Source: Melampsora larici-populina 98AG31 (Eukaryota > Basidiomycota > Pucciniomycetes > Pucciniales > Melampsoraceae). From it: a DNA stretch of 64,000 nucleotides. Position numbers and translations under genes: made by a program. Shown in pieces: positions 12,967-23,834 of the stretch (within the stretch, counting starts at the first letter, position 1; each line of letters begins with the position of its first letter). The notes beneath the pieces are model-generated. The model saw only the letters and a list, made by a program, of their open reading frames with translations, ran no database searches and was not told the origin of the DNA. The stretch covers positions 63,020 through 127,019 of the forward strand of contig NW_006768837.1 in the NCBI RefSeq assembly GCF_000204055.1, read 5' to 3'.

Positions 12967-13269
12967 TTGGGACACAGAGAGCAGCGGGTCAAGTCCCTAG
13001 AAATAAAACTCAAACCAAAGAGGTGGCCCACAGGCGTGACGTGTGAGATGCATCTGGACGTATGGAGGCGCGAGATGAGAAACGCGGGCATACTTGAGTC
13101 GCACAGCTTTATCCTAGACGGATTCACGAACGGGTTCAACCAAGGGATCCCGGAGAGACCTATACAACACAAGAGGTACTTCTGCCCCGATAACCATGAG
13201 TCAGTGAAAAGCGCTGAAGACGAAGTGAGAAAGAACTTAGCTGAAGAATTGGCAGCCGGGAGGATGTAG
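12967..13269 (+). pseudogene. Truncated reverse transcriptase start of the DIRS-like element
   Basis: The frame reads a conserved entry segment of DIRS-type RTs: FILDGFTNGFNQGIP, a following NH..S motif (DNHESVKSAEDEV) and EELAAGRM, then stops at 13267-13269 exactly where the family normally continues into the RT core. No YxDD, RNase H or tyrosine recombinase region follows, so the element is cut off at about 13270. No ATG is evident in frame; the start given is the open-frame limit. Confidence 0.55.
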
Positions 13270-13750
13270 AGTTTGGTTCAAGGGAACCAAACTTGTAGGC
13301 CTGGCTGCGCCACTGCCCCAAACGAACTGCCTTGACTTCGAGGTAAGGGCAGTTCAAACTGGGAGGGAAACACTTGAGGGTTCACGTAGACTCCTTGAGT
13401 CTACTTACACATTCTCCTCAGGGTGTGATTCAGCCTAACTCACTGAGGACTGGGTTTCCTTCTATTTACTGATCTTTTTTCTTTCTTCCAGACTAAAAAT
13501 GTTGTGAAGGACTTTCTCTGATGCCAAGGACACCCATTTCCATTGTTTGACATCATTGGTATCCTACTGGAGGGTCACAAAGCTACAGAAAAGTATCTTT
13601 AAGGTGTGATTGTCAATAAAACCAACCTACCTTTGACTTTGAGGAGCCCAATTGTCAGGAAAACTAAATTAACTTCACCTTTTATCAGCCCAATCATCAA
13701 TAATACCAAAGAAGCTTCACATTTTATCAGCCAAGCCAAGGACCTTTATA
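13270..13750. other. Non-coding sequence after the truncated element
   Basis: A short perfect inverted repeat (AGTTTGGTTC...GAACCAAACT, 13270-13293) lies directly at the truncation point, and another (GTAGACTC...GAGTCTAC) near 13387. No gene supported. Confidence 0.4.
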
Positions 13751-14255
13751 TCATGGATTTTCTTCTCCACCACCTGAATCTCATCCTTCCCCCAAATCAC
13801 CTTCTTCTGACACATCTGAATCCATGGATGTTGCTTTCAAGCCCAAGGACAACTCAGATTCAGATGAAGCTCCAGCGGCAAAGCAACACCACAAACCTAA
13901 GGTGGCTTTAACTGCTTGTGCTCTGGTTCAATTGAAGAAACACTGATTCAAATACCTGCTGGAATTTCCACCAATATGAAGGAATTTGGCTCTGACATTC
14001 AATCTTCCTTTGCCTTGATTCAACTTCAGAATTGATTGACACTGCAGCTCAAAAGATTCAAGACAAAAAACCTTCAACCCGTGCTTCATCCGTTCCTTTA
14101 ATTTACAATTCATTGCTTTAAAACACTCAACACTACATTGCTTTAGATTTATTTGCTGAAAAGCCTCTCATTGCTGAAACTTATGTCAATACACCAGCTG
14201 GTGAGCATGATGATTGGCTCCAATACATCCTCAACAAAAGAAGTAAGAACTGTGA
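13751..14255 (+). pseudogene. Frame-broken coding remnant, unidentified
   Basis: Coding-like sequence in shifting frames: a Ser/Pro-rich part (SSPPPESHPSPKSPSSDTSE), ALVQLK, then ALDLFAEKPLIAETYVNTPA in another frame ending at a GTAAG-like donor at about 14241. Several stops and at least two frame changes separate the parts. It could be a transposon gene or a decayed host gene; I do not recognise the family. Confidence 0.3.
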
Positions 14256-16028
14256 TTTTGTATCATTCATCCAATACACACTTACTGATTGTAACTATTC
14301 TTTTCATTATCTATCATTTACCTTCAATATTAACATTAAAATATCAAAGTTTTTGTTATCAACTCCAATTAAAATTATAGTGACCGTTGTAGAACTTATC
14401 TCCCAACAAAGGTTATACAGAGCGTGGAGAGGATAATCTACCAAAAAAAGAATAGTAGAAGATGTCTATGGACTGCTCTCCTAAAACAAGACAATCAGAT
14501 AAGAGAACTCTGTTGTATTGAGTCCTAATAATTATTAAAAGGGAAAAGTAACTACTTTAATTCTCAAAAGACTAAAGGCCAGTTTTTTGGATGAAAAGCC
14601 CCATTCAATTAACTCTCAACACTTATAGTGGTATTCCAGACTGATAACTAAAGAAAAATAGTGCAATATCCTTTTGATATTATTCCCAATAGACTTTATA
14701 AGTCAAAACACTACAAGGCTAAAGGAAATTTCTCTTTATAACTATAATAAAGGGCATATTTAAGTGACCAGGTACTATTAAAAGAAGTTTATGATGATAA
14801 ACAAAATGATAATGCTGTAAATGATAAAGAAAAAAGGGGAACAACCACACCCAAATCCTGTGATGAAAAAGTTCTTGAGTTGTAGAGATTGAGAAAATAA
14901 GCCTTTGTCATGTAAATGTTGCTTTACATGTGTATGTAAGTGATGTGGTGATCAATTGATGGGATCAATCAAAAAAATCAGTCATAGTAGTTTACCAAGG
15001 TTATCAGGAAAGTTCAGCAGGGAAGAAAACTCAAAATTGAAGGAATCTGATCAATAGAAGCTCTTTTAGGCTTATGTATTGCTCAATATGTCATTATTAG
15101 GTCATCTTATTTCAAACAACTTATTAATATCAGTATAAAGTCTTGTCAAATGAATTACAAAAAGAAAAGAGTGAAAAACATAAGAAAAACTCAAAAATAT
15201 AGGTGTACAGGCTTAGAAATGGTTTTTAGAGTAGTCATATTAGGTTGATGGGTTTTGTGAGGTTAGAATATGAAACAAAAGCATTATATTATTCAATAAA
15301 AACTTTAATCTTGATGGTTGATAAGGAGAAACAGAAATTATTAAGCACATAGTACTTTTTTGAAGTTGGTAAACAAGGGTTTTGTGGGTAGTTTACATAT
15401 GTAATGGTGGTATTAGTAGCTTTTAAGGTTGCCAAGAAGATTTTACGGGAATTTTAAGCTTACAATTGATGATGTAACATTACAGAAGCAAGAGAGGAGG
15501 AGCAACAGCTGTGTAAAGTGGTAAAAGTGAGTGGATTTTGTCAAAGATGGAGGTTTTCAGCTTATTACATATGTCAGACAATGTCAGAATTGGATGGTAG
15601 ATGGCTCGTACAACACAGAAGAGGTGATTACATAATACACAACCTTTAAATTAACAGTAACAGATGTGTGTGAAGAAAGTTACAAGAGAAATAAGAAATT
15701 GGTGTGAACTTCAAATTTTACACTTACATGCATACATGTGACAACATTTACATACAAAGACCTCAACTTCACAACTCAATAACTCATACATTACTCATCA
15801 GCAGTACCCAATATGGCGCCAATTATTGATCAGTATCACGAGCTCTAAAAGATGCACTTTAATATTCAAAAAATTGACATCATTTGGAAAAATCCATAAC
15901 TTCAAAAATAGGTTTTCAGCAAGTTTACAAGGAAAAACTCACCTGTATTCATCATAGGAAGTGCTGTAAATCATTCAATTACATCATTGATCACTTTTGG
16001 CTGTGTAAATTACATCATCTATTAGTAA

Positions 16029-16173
16029 GGGCATGTTCACTTAAGCAATTTCTGGTGAGAAATCACATTCTGCAAAATTTAAAGTGTCTATTTGGTGGTG
16101 CATGTTTCATTTTTGCATTAAAAAATTTACAGAATGTGATTTCTGGTCAGAAATTCTTTAAGTGAACGCGCCC
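16029..16173. mobile_element. PIF/Harbinger-type MITE, 145 bp, TSD TAA
   Basis: Inverted ends GGGCATGTTCACTTAAG and its counterpart ending GTGAACGCGCCC, flanked by TAA at 16026-16028 and 16174-16176. A 3-bp TWA duplication with GG-starting ends is characteristic of PIF/Harbinger. It sits in the right arm of the long-inverted-repeat element. A related 718-bp element is at 40524. Confidence 0.8.
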
Positions 16174-16593
16174 TAAAAGACTCATTACATTGCATCATTA
16201 TATGGCTTTTTGGGTTTTTTGAGGCCGTTGACCATTGTAAGAGTTGTAACACATATGTATATATAATCTAGAATGATTTTGGGATTTTTGTTCCCCTTTT
16301 TTCTTGATCATCTACGCAGTTATCATTCTGTTTATCATTATAAGCTTATTTTTGCAGTACCTGGTCACTTAAATACGCCCTTTATCATAGCTATAAAGAG
16401 AAATTTACTTTAGTGCTATAGTCAAAAAGACTTATTGGGAATAATATCAAAGATATATTGCTTTATTCTCTTAGTTATCATATTGGAATACAGTCCACTC
16501 CCTCTAAGTTGATATCCCTGTATGTGCATAATTCTCTATGTGCATAGGATTTTTTGCCGCCAAAAAGGTGTTCTCCACCCAAAATGGGGTCTA

Positions 16594-16767
16594 CAGTCAA
16601 CTCCCTCTAATTACATACAACTTGGCGGGTGGTTTTTTCATGCACTTGAAGGAATATGCACTTATAGACCTCATTTTGGCTGGAGAACCCCTTTTTGGCG
16701 GCAAAGAATCCTATGCACATAGAGAATTATGCACTTACAGGGATATCAACTTAGAGGGAGTGGACTG
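16594..16767. mobile_element. 174-bp Tc1/mariner-like MITE (inner copy Y, inverted)
   Basis: Starts CAGTCAACTCCCTCTAA and ends TTAGAGGGAGTGGACTG, with TA at 16592-16593 and 16768-16769. Its reverse complement is nearly identical to the outer copy, so the element has inserted into a TA inside its own relative in opposite orientation. Non-coding. Confidence 0.82.
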
Positions 16768-16839
16768 TATAAGTGCATATTCCTTCAAGTGCATGAAAAA
16801 ACCACCCGCCAAGCTGTATGTAATTAGAGGGAGTTGACT

Positions 16840-17222
16840 CACTGCCAGCATTAAAGAGGTTCCCAGATGGGAATACGGGTCCTAGTGATCAGATTCCCAT
16901 TCTGCTACTGTTACACAGTTCCATGAATATTTCCTGAGTAGCCGTTGTGATATATGTAGTCAATATTTTGAAATGTGTGTCTCAATCTGAACAAAGTTAC
17001 AGCATGTATTACACATGATTTTCTTATCTAGATGAGCAGATAACTGAGCCGACCTGTATGTAGCTGATAGCTAAGGATTTACTCAGATGTTTGCACACAT
17101 GTAGTGTATGCTTTATGGCTCAGATGTGCAGTGCAAGATGATTTGATTCTCCATTCTTCTCTCAATGATATTCCCAGCCTAGGTCACGTTCCGACCAGGG
17201 AACCTATTTAATGCTGGCAGTG
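16840..17222. mobile_element. CACTG-ended MITE, 383 bp, TSD ACT
   Basis: Inverted ends CACTGCCAGCATTAAA / TTTAATGCTGGCAGTG, about 25 bp, flanked by ACT at 16837-16839 and 17223-17225. CACTG ends with a 3-bp duplication suggest the CACTA/EnSpm superfamily. The interior (ACAGCATGTATTACA, GAGCAGATAACTGAGC) is shared with the element at 33816, so both belong to one family. Confidence 0.78.
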
Positions 17223-17300
17223 ACTGTATCATGATGTGACTACAACTATACATATCTGTAGACTACAACATGCAATATTCAACAAAGTCATTTCAAAACA

Positions 17301-18040
17301 TCCAAGCACTTTCTTTGGAACGGCCCGCTCCAATATTTTTATCTCATGTTTCCTAGCTCCAATTATGTTTGTCCCTAGATCAAGTCAAACCAACCGTGTG
17401 CTAAGCCCGCCATGAAAATGAAACAAAATCCCATTCTGTGCATAACCCCTAAACCCCTAACCCATACTGCCAATATGAGGGCCCACTGGTCTCTCATATC
17501 ACACGCCGCCCCTGGCAAGTCTGGCTCGCAGTGCAGAAAAAAACGCGCAGCGCGGCGGGGTGCAGCGTCCTGAGCTATTGCCTCCTTACCTGGGACTCAC
17601 CGGATCCGGGTAGCTACGCCCTGCGCTGCCATTTTTGAGTCAGGATTTTTCCCGCCGCGCTTTTTGCTACTGTAGCACCCGGCGGTATGGTCACGCTACT
17701 TTCAAACTTTGGATTTGAGCAGCCTCCAATCTGACCACAAGCCCTCAAGCCACCAAACCATTGATCAACAATCAGACACCTTTCCACCACCAACCATCCA
17801 GTTCTATGGTGCTGAATATATACAATCATTCCTGACCTGTGGTTGTGGTGGACAGAGGGTCGACTCCGGGGTACACAGGTTTGCACCTTTCCTGTGTTTT
17901 TTATCCCTATCAGTTATCTATCTTGTCATTTTTTGACTGACCTTGGTCTTATCCTAAAATAATTTAGAAATTACTAAAACAAGCTCACATCAATCATCAA
18001 CTAAAGACATGTTAAATCAAATTTATATCTTGGATTTCAA
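17301..18040. other. No gene seen; GC-richer repeat-like stretch
   Basis: A G/C-rich patch (about 17500-17700) contains repeated GCG and GCC motifs and may be part of a repeat. Short open frames on both strands are not convincing. Confidence 0.35.
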
Positions 18041-18720
18041 AACTTGGTCATAAGAGAATCCGTCAAGATAATAATAACAATGATCTTTCAATCAGACCTG
18101 CTTGTTCTTCATCAACATAAACATAGTAAACTTGAAAACCTCACAAAATCGAAATCGACTCAAAACAAAGAATCAAAATCATTATCACCTAAATCTAGAG
18201 ATGGTCCTAATAATCCTTTTTCAGTGAAAGAAGATGAATCAGTTTGTCAAGCTAGTCCATTTCATAATGAGAAATCTCGTAAATTAGCTTACGTTTTGTA
18301 AATTCATTAATAAACCTTTCTTAAATCTTATAAAAACTATTCTTTAGTGACGTTTCTTGATTCTCTTTATTTTTTTGATTCTTTAGTCGTGGTAAGAAAA
18401 TTCAATATCATCCAGGAGAAGATTTACATAATACTGGGGATTCACCTTTTACACTCTCGACCCCTAAACTACTTGTTCCAAATGATGATATTCCATCATA
18501 AATTAAATCTGAAACCAATTCAACAGAAGCTATAATCGATCCATTTCAAACACCTAAAAAGAATAGGAAACCTAATGATGATGAAGTAGTTGGACTACTT
18601 ACAGCCCAACAGACTTGTCAGAAAAAAAACTGTAATGATCTTTTGGGTGGGAGGAATATTAAACAAGTTGATTTTAATGCTCTTTACCCTCTTTCAAATC
18701 AACTTATTTATGTTTTCTAT
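18041..18720 (+). pseudogene. Decayed host-like gene fragment, weakly Sld2-like
   Basis: An open stretch (about 18150-18296) encodes KSRDGPNNPFSVKEDES and ends KLAYV. A GT-AG intron (GTAAAT...TTTAG, ending at about 18385) joins it in frame to RGKKIQYHPGEDLHN, then PKLLVPNDDIPS and a TAA stop. The same frame continues afterwards with FQTPKKNRKPNDDEVVG. A lone LDFKTW upstream is reminiscent of the Sld2/RecQL4 N-terminus, but this identification is tentative. At least one in-frame stop and the missing start make it a pseudogene or remnant. Confidence 0.35.
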
Positions 18721-19229
18721 ACACTCATTCTGTTGTGGTAAAAAGGTACATTTAGGTCAAGTACATCACGTAGTTTTACAAACCGGGTAGGTACAGGTAG
18801 CTAAGTTGGATTTAGGAGTATTAATTCAAGGGATTCACTGGTGAAGACAAATTGGGAGAAATGTTAGAAGGGTTTTGGGTGTTTAGAAGAAGGAGAAGGA
18901 GTAGTGTAGCAGAATCCCAATTGGAGTGTGCTCTTCATAGAATCAGGTCTTTTGAACTAACCGAATCCGTACTTCCATTCTATTGATTTCTTTCATGTTT
19001 CCCTAACAATACTTGTGTGTGCGTTTTGTATTCTGCTTTGGGACAAGTTGTTAAAAATCTCTGCAGCGTGATTTGTCTCTTATACCTGCCTCTCTCTCAA
19101 ACTTCAGTTCCCTCCCTCACCGAGTGGAAACTGAAGTTTATAGTGAGCACATTTTTTTTCTTTGTTTTCTCATACTTTCACTCTATGTGTCTTTCATCCT
19201 GGACCTCACTTACACTTTACGGTAGACTT

Positions 19230-19624
19230 CCTACCACTACTGTTCCCTGCTTGTTGCAGGTAAGGCGTCGACTTCTCCGCCATCTTTCATCTACCAAGAG
19301 TTCCCTTAGAGCTCATAATCTACCTGTTCTGTCCAGGTGAATAGTCCTTTCTTTCTTATCTTTTTCTCTTTATCTTTCTAAGATTTTATGCTTTAGATTA
19401 CTTGAAATTATCACCGAGTGGAAACTGAAGTTTATAACTTCCTACCACTACTGTTCCCTGCTTGTTGCAGGTAAGGCGTCGACTTCTCCGCCATCTTTCA
19501 TCTACCAAGAGTTCCCTTAGAGCTCATAATCTACCTGTTCTGTCCAGGTAAGGCGTTGACTTCTCCGCCATCTTTCATCTACCAAGAGTTCCCTTAGAGC
19601 TCATAATCTACCTGTTCTGTCCAG
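19230..19624. repeat. Three copies of a 77-bp unit with GT-AG ends
   Basis: Units at 19260-19336, 19471-19547 and 19548-19624 all begin GTAAGGCG and end TCTGTCCAG; the last two are directly adjacent. A shared 30-bp leader ending CTTGTTGCAG precedes the first and second unit. GAGTGGAAACTGAAGTTTA at about 19120 and about 19415 marks a further duplicated segment. No coding frame is supported. Confidence 0.85.
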
Positions 19625-20978
19625 GTACCTACGCTCTCTGCGTTGACATTCAGTCCGCTAGTTCTCATTTCACATTCAAGTTTTTAACTCATTCACACTC
19701 GTTCAATTACAATTTTTTTTATTTACTTTGAAAAAAAAGCTTTTTTTGCTGGCAACGCTGCGAGGCGCTGCGGAAATAGAGTACGCTTTCAGCTACTATT
19801 TTTGTGCCCCAAATAATCTGAGCTACTGTTAACGCTACCACAGCCAACCGTGACTTTTGTCCACTACGCTGCCCATTTCAGCGGTTTCAGCGCTGGGTAG
19901 CGCTGCAAGCCAGCCTTGCCCCTGGTAGCCGCACATTGAATTGTGTGCGGCTACCTGTTGCAATCAACTAGAGCGCACAAATGATAATACATAAAGGGTG
20001 ACATTTAGTATTTCATGATACAATCATTGCAAACATAAGAGAGACGTAAGAACAGAGAAAGCAAGAAAGAGAGACCTACCTAGAGCGCACAAATGATAAT
20101 ATGGAAAGGGTAAGGAAAATTCCCTTTCCTGGTGCAGCTCTAGGCAAGTTATATACAAGGTTCGTTATGTAACGTTTATGTAATAGATGATCATGAGAAA
20201 AAGGATAAACAACTAGGAGATCAAGGATCTGATAATCCAATGAGAAACCAAGAACAACAACCAAATGATAGGTGTGAGCTAGGATGGTAAGCACACTAAC
20301 AATATCTATGGAATACAACGATGATATCATGGAATCTATGTGAGTATTCCAACACTACCAGCGGCGGCTTTTTTGCGCGCCTGCAAATTCACTGATGGGC
20401 CGCCTGTCAGTGGCCTTTATACAACCTCATTGCCGCTTTGTGGCTGTCCAACGGCTGTTGCAACAGGCGGTCGGCATACAGAATTGCCTAGGTCTACCCA
20501 GAGGCTGCACATCCCTCTGCAGGGATGGGCGGCCTTACAATGGCTGCTCCTGCCGGACCAAAGGCGGTCCAGACCCTCTGGTGGTGTAGGGTCATGGTCA
20601 CTCAAAATGGAAGCTACTAAGGTGCCTAAGCAGGGATTTTAGGTACCTAGCCTATGCCTGGTCCCAAATGTTGACCATCAAGAGAGAAAAAAAATCAAAA
20701 AATGCCTCAGATGACCTTGAGAAGATATAGAAAGATTAAGTTCACTCATCTGATTCTACTCATGTAGTTATCTCCTTGAAACATTGGTATTGAAGTTTCT
20801 ATTCTTGAGCTCAAAAACAAAATATGGTTTGGCATGTGAGATTGTAGTACAGAGCAGCCTTTAGCTACTGTACTACTACCAGTATAGTATAGTGGCACCC
20901 TTGCTATTTCCAGAGCTTTTCTCCCCCTTTTTTTAAAGTGCTTTTTGGCTTTATTGCATATAACACTATCTAAACTTA
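19625..20978. other. Repeat-rich non-coding region
   Basis: Contains a hairpin (GTAGCCGCACA...TGTGTGCGGCTAC, about 19926-19955), a 19-bp direct repeat TAGAGCGCACAAATGATAA at about 19970 and about 20082, and a G/C-rich patch at 20340-20600 with unsupported open frames. A 26-bp sequence at 20877-20902 recurs inverted at 29501-29526. I see no gene. Confidence 0.45.
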
Positions 20979-21135
20979 CGGTACTCAAAGCAACTATGTA
21001 CGCGTACATAGTTGCCGTACATAGTTTTTTTTTGGCGGGCGAAATACTTCGAATATACTTCTTTTGTTTTTTTCCCCGCCAAAAAAAACTATGTACGCAA
21101 ACTATGTACGCGTACATATGTAGCTTTGAGTACCG
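20979..21135. mobile_element. Palindromic MITE, 157 bp
   Basis: Inverted ends CGGTACTCAAAGC / GCTTTGAGTACCG, followed inward on both sides by ACTATGTACG-type palindromic motifs and a GGCGGG / CCCGCC pair. TA precedes the left end and CA follows the right, which could be a decayed TA duplication. Positions 20990-21015 form a perfect 26-bp palindrome. Confidence 0.7.
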
Positions 21136-21498
21136 CAACTATATTAAGACAGGATTAGTACACCTTATAAGAGCGGCCATCTAATTGAAATTCAGAAAAA
21201 TAATTGACAATAAGAGTGAATGACATCTTTGGATCCAAGCTTATAGCTTTATCATATTGACGTTTATTAGATTTCCTCTTTTTTTTAAAAAAATCCATGT
21301 TTAGGCTTTTAGCCCACCCGCAGGAAAGCGATGGACCCCTATCACCCCAAAAAGGGGATTTCTCCCATAAGTAAGGGCAATTGGCAAGGGACTTAGTTAA
21401 GTCTGTGCCCGGATCTGGGTGATGAGGCCTCTAGAGACGGATAATGCAAAGACATCGGGTAGGATGCCGGGGTCCACCCAATTCGAGGTGTTTTATGC

Positions 21499-22886
21499 AT
21501 GTCACTGATGTTCCGAAAGTTCAACCGAACCACCAATCCAAGAATGAATGAACCCGCATCAAATTCAAACTTATCAAACTCAATGCCTTCTACTTCTGAG
21601 CTTCCAATGGCTAGCCCTTCCTTGGTCTTTGATCCCGTCCACAACGCTGGTCGCCTATTATCTCATTTCAGCCATCTTGAAGATCTCCTCCGCCTCGTAC
21701 GCCGGACTCGTCATGCGCTTCCAGCACTGGTACAGGAAGCTAACAATCTACCAAAATCTGGAGCTATCGAAAGTTGGAACTGCTTGAAACAAGAAAATCT
21801 GAAAAATGTACAGGACCTCAAGGAGGCGATCATGAACTCGCAGGGTGCGCCTGACTTACGTAATCTCATCCTAAGGTTCATTGCACATACTTTCCTGCCC
21901 AAATGTGCAGACTTGGTGCTTTCCGGAGTAAGAGACTGTTTTTGAACTTAATCCCCTGCCTCCGTCGTCGTTAGATGCCTTTCTTTTCGTTAGATCTAGC
22001 TCTCGGCTGGATGAAACCGACTTCAAAATCGATGATCAGATGCCTGATGAGACTGCAGCAGCTGTGGCGCACATGAAGAAATTGGCGCCTCGATCTCTTT
22101 TCCAAAAACATTCAGATGGCTCATCTGGACGCATAAGCGTCCCTTTTGCACTTCAAACCCTTCAACCCGGGTTCGAGGCCGCAATAAAGTTGATAAATGA
22201 GTCATACGGCTTGCAAGCGATCTCATGGCAAGAGCATATCACGCGACCTGGACGGACAAGTTGGGTAGAGGTCAAAGTTAGAGGCGTCTTACGAGCTTTG
22301 GTTACAGTGCGAGAATATCCTGACCCGAACAATGGCTCACGGTCAATCACTCGCATCGAGAGAGGTGTCTGCTTTGGCGTTCATGAACCTAGAGTCAGTC
22401 TCCCTTCTCGTAGCAGAGAATGTGTGTATACTAATGCGCTACTGTCACGATCATGGCATGTAGAAACACGTCTATGAGCAATCGGATTATGGAATATTTC
22501 AGTCGATCAGCCGATGTTTGAACACAACCATCGACGAGCACCCAAAACGAGGATCGGATAATGTGTATTTGGTCTGTGTACGTAGTCAGATGTGTATCTT
22601 TCTTTTACCTCGTAATTTGAACCCGAGAAAGAAGGGAAGGGCGTCACCAAAAAGCTTCATCCTGACGATTACTTTCTTTTGGTCTGTTCTCTTTCTCTAG
22701 ACATTTCTTGCATCATATCTTGACCTATTCCAACCCATCAACCCCACTCTGGCGAATCCCAATCAAGATAATGCAAATCCGTCGAAGATCCTATATCCTC
22801 AAGTTTGGCGTATTTGGCGCACAGCGGCCGATGATCAGGCAGGGCAACAGACAGGAGGCTGGGATCCTATGGAGGAGCCGAGGTAA
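21499..22886 (+). CDS. MED27: Mediator tail subunit Med27, 4 exons, 353 aa
   Basis: Med27 is a tail-module subunit of Mediator and links activators to RNA polymerase II. Exons 21499-21927, 22040-22393, 22479-22571 and 22701-22886; introns (112, 85 and 129 nt) all have GT-AG ends and every junction is phase 0. The N-terminal half is helical (LEDLLRLVRRTRHALPALV, residues about 55-75). The C-terminal half carries the family pattern: a hydrophobic strand (VKVRGVLRALVTVREY), then QSDYGIFQSISRCLNTTI and FLASYLDLFQPI, then a Trp-rich end (VWRIWRTA). This matches the animal Med27 order SNYQVFQ, W-x-x-SYIKLF, PPTWRD. The cysteine pairs of the animal C-terminus are absent. Start codons at 21508 and 21544 are in-frame alternatives. 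The identification is from remembered family sequence, not a search. Confidence 0.75.
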
Positions 22887-23344
22887 TGGTCAAAGAGACT
22901 AGAGCTTGGTTTTGCCATGGTTTGAGGGCCCTTTCTTCTCGCGCACTATCACATTGTTGAGGACACTTGCCTTCCCGGTGCACTATCAAGTGATCACCAT
23001 TGTATCTAATAGAAACTTGTGTCCTCAAATCTTATCTTCCTAATGAAGAGAAGGCTCACTGAATGTCACAAGGAAAATTGATCGGGCGGACACGGCGGCA
23101 CAGCTGCTATGTACGGCTCTGAATTCCACATTGCAGCTGTGTTGTGAGATTCACAGGCCGGCAAGAGAAAGGGAAACGGGATGGAGAAAAATGAGATGAA
23201 CATCAAATGGCTGAAATAGTCCTCAGACAGAAGTGCATTGCTACTCGGTTAATGCCAAGCGAAATCATTTAGGCACACTCACCAGTTGTTAAGCTACATA
23301 GGATGTAAATGGGGTGTCATTGCTTCCCCCCGTGCATCTGATCA
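22887..23344. other. Intergenic between MED27 and the duplicated transporter block
   Basis: No coding frame or repeat structure seen. It probably holds the MED27 3' end. Confidence 0.5.
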
Positions 23345-23540
23345 GAAACATACTGCGAACACATGAGATGATGACGATGCCTTTATAATTCACGACATAC
23401 GGAGTATGTCTGAGGTGCAATACATATTCCGCACCAAGCAAATGCTAAGTAATCCCAGAAATCTGAGGTTATCGACCACCCTTGTACCCCCATGAGCTAC
23501 TGGGTTCACTATTATCGGCAGGTACAGCTCATGAGCCAGG

Positions 23541-23834
23541 TCACGCTCACACCCGGGGCCCCGAAGCCACGAGGCGCCCCGGAGGGGCACATGGCCGTGG
23601 CCAGGGCTTAGGCCACGCGTGGCCCTCACCACAAGCCCTTCATGACCTTCATAGTGCATGAAGTTCAGCTTAATTCCCCTTCAAAGAGTGCCTTAAGCAG
23701 GGAGTAGCACCTGAAGATGAGTTGGGCTATGATCAAAAGTTGTTTCAAGGGCAGGCCACACAGGGCTGGGCAGGGCTGGGCCACGGCCCTGGCCACAGCC
23801 CTGGCCACGAAAAAGGTGCCGGGTGTGAGCGTGA
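23541..23834. mobile_element. hAT-type MITE, 294 bp, 8-bp TSD
   Basis: Perfect 16-bp inverted ends TCACGCTCACACCCGG / CCGGGTGTGAGCGTGA are flanked by GAGCCAGG at 23533-23540 and 23835-23842. The paralogous site at about 43455 has a single GAGCCAAG and no element. An 8-bp duplication suggests the hAT superfamily. It lies about 785 bp upstream of the transporter ATG. Confidence 0.9.

Larger units (their letters stand above)
16491..17226. mobile_element. 174-bp Tc1/mariner-like MITE (outer copy X), twice interrupted
   Basis: Ends CAGTCCACTCCCTCTAA and TTAGAGGGAGTTGACTG flanked by TA at 16489-16490 and 17227-17228. Removing the inner copy (16594-16767 plus one TA) and the CACTG element (16840-17222 plus ACT) leaves 174 bp. 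The two halves (16491-16593, and 16770-16839 plus 17226) match the inverted inner copy across the junction GGTCTATAAGTGCAT. Confidence 0.8.
14388..17300. mobile_element. Long-inverted-repeat element (copy A), with nested MITEs
   Basis: The left arm (about 14620-14945) is matched inversely by the right arm (about 15725-16490 and beyond): AAATTTCTCTTTATA, then TATTTAAGTGACCAGGTACT, then AAAAAAGGGGAACAA appear in both. The arms are several hundred bp and imperfect, with an AT-rich non-coding interior. The right arm hosts four later insertions at 16029, 16491, 16594 and 16840. The left outer sequence GTTGTAGAACTTA...GATAATCTAC recurs at about 40437 in copy B. Superfamily unknown; MULE-like or foldback is a guess. 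Confidence 0.65.

Noticed and set aside
16522..16837. Short plus-strand frames of 66 and 99 codons
   Set aside because: They lie within the self-nested MITE and reflect its inverted repeats.
17442..17463. Telomere-like ACCCCTAAACCCCTAACCC stretch
   Set aside because: Only two to three irregular units in the middle of repeat-rich sequence; no evidence of an array or chromosome end.
20340..20642. GC-rich open frames on both strands
   Set aside because: Three overlapping frames of similar size with no start context or domain; more likely repeat sequence.
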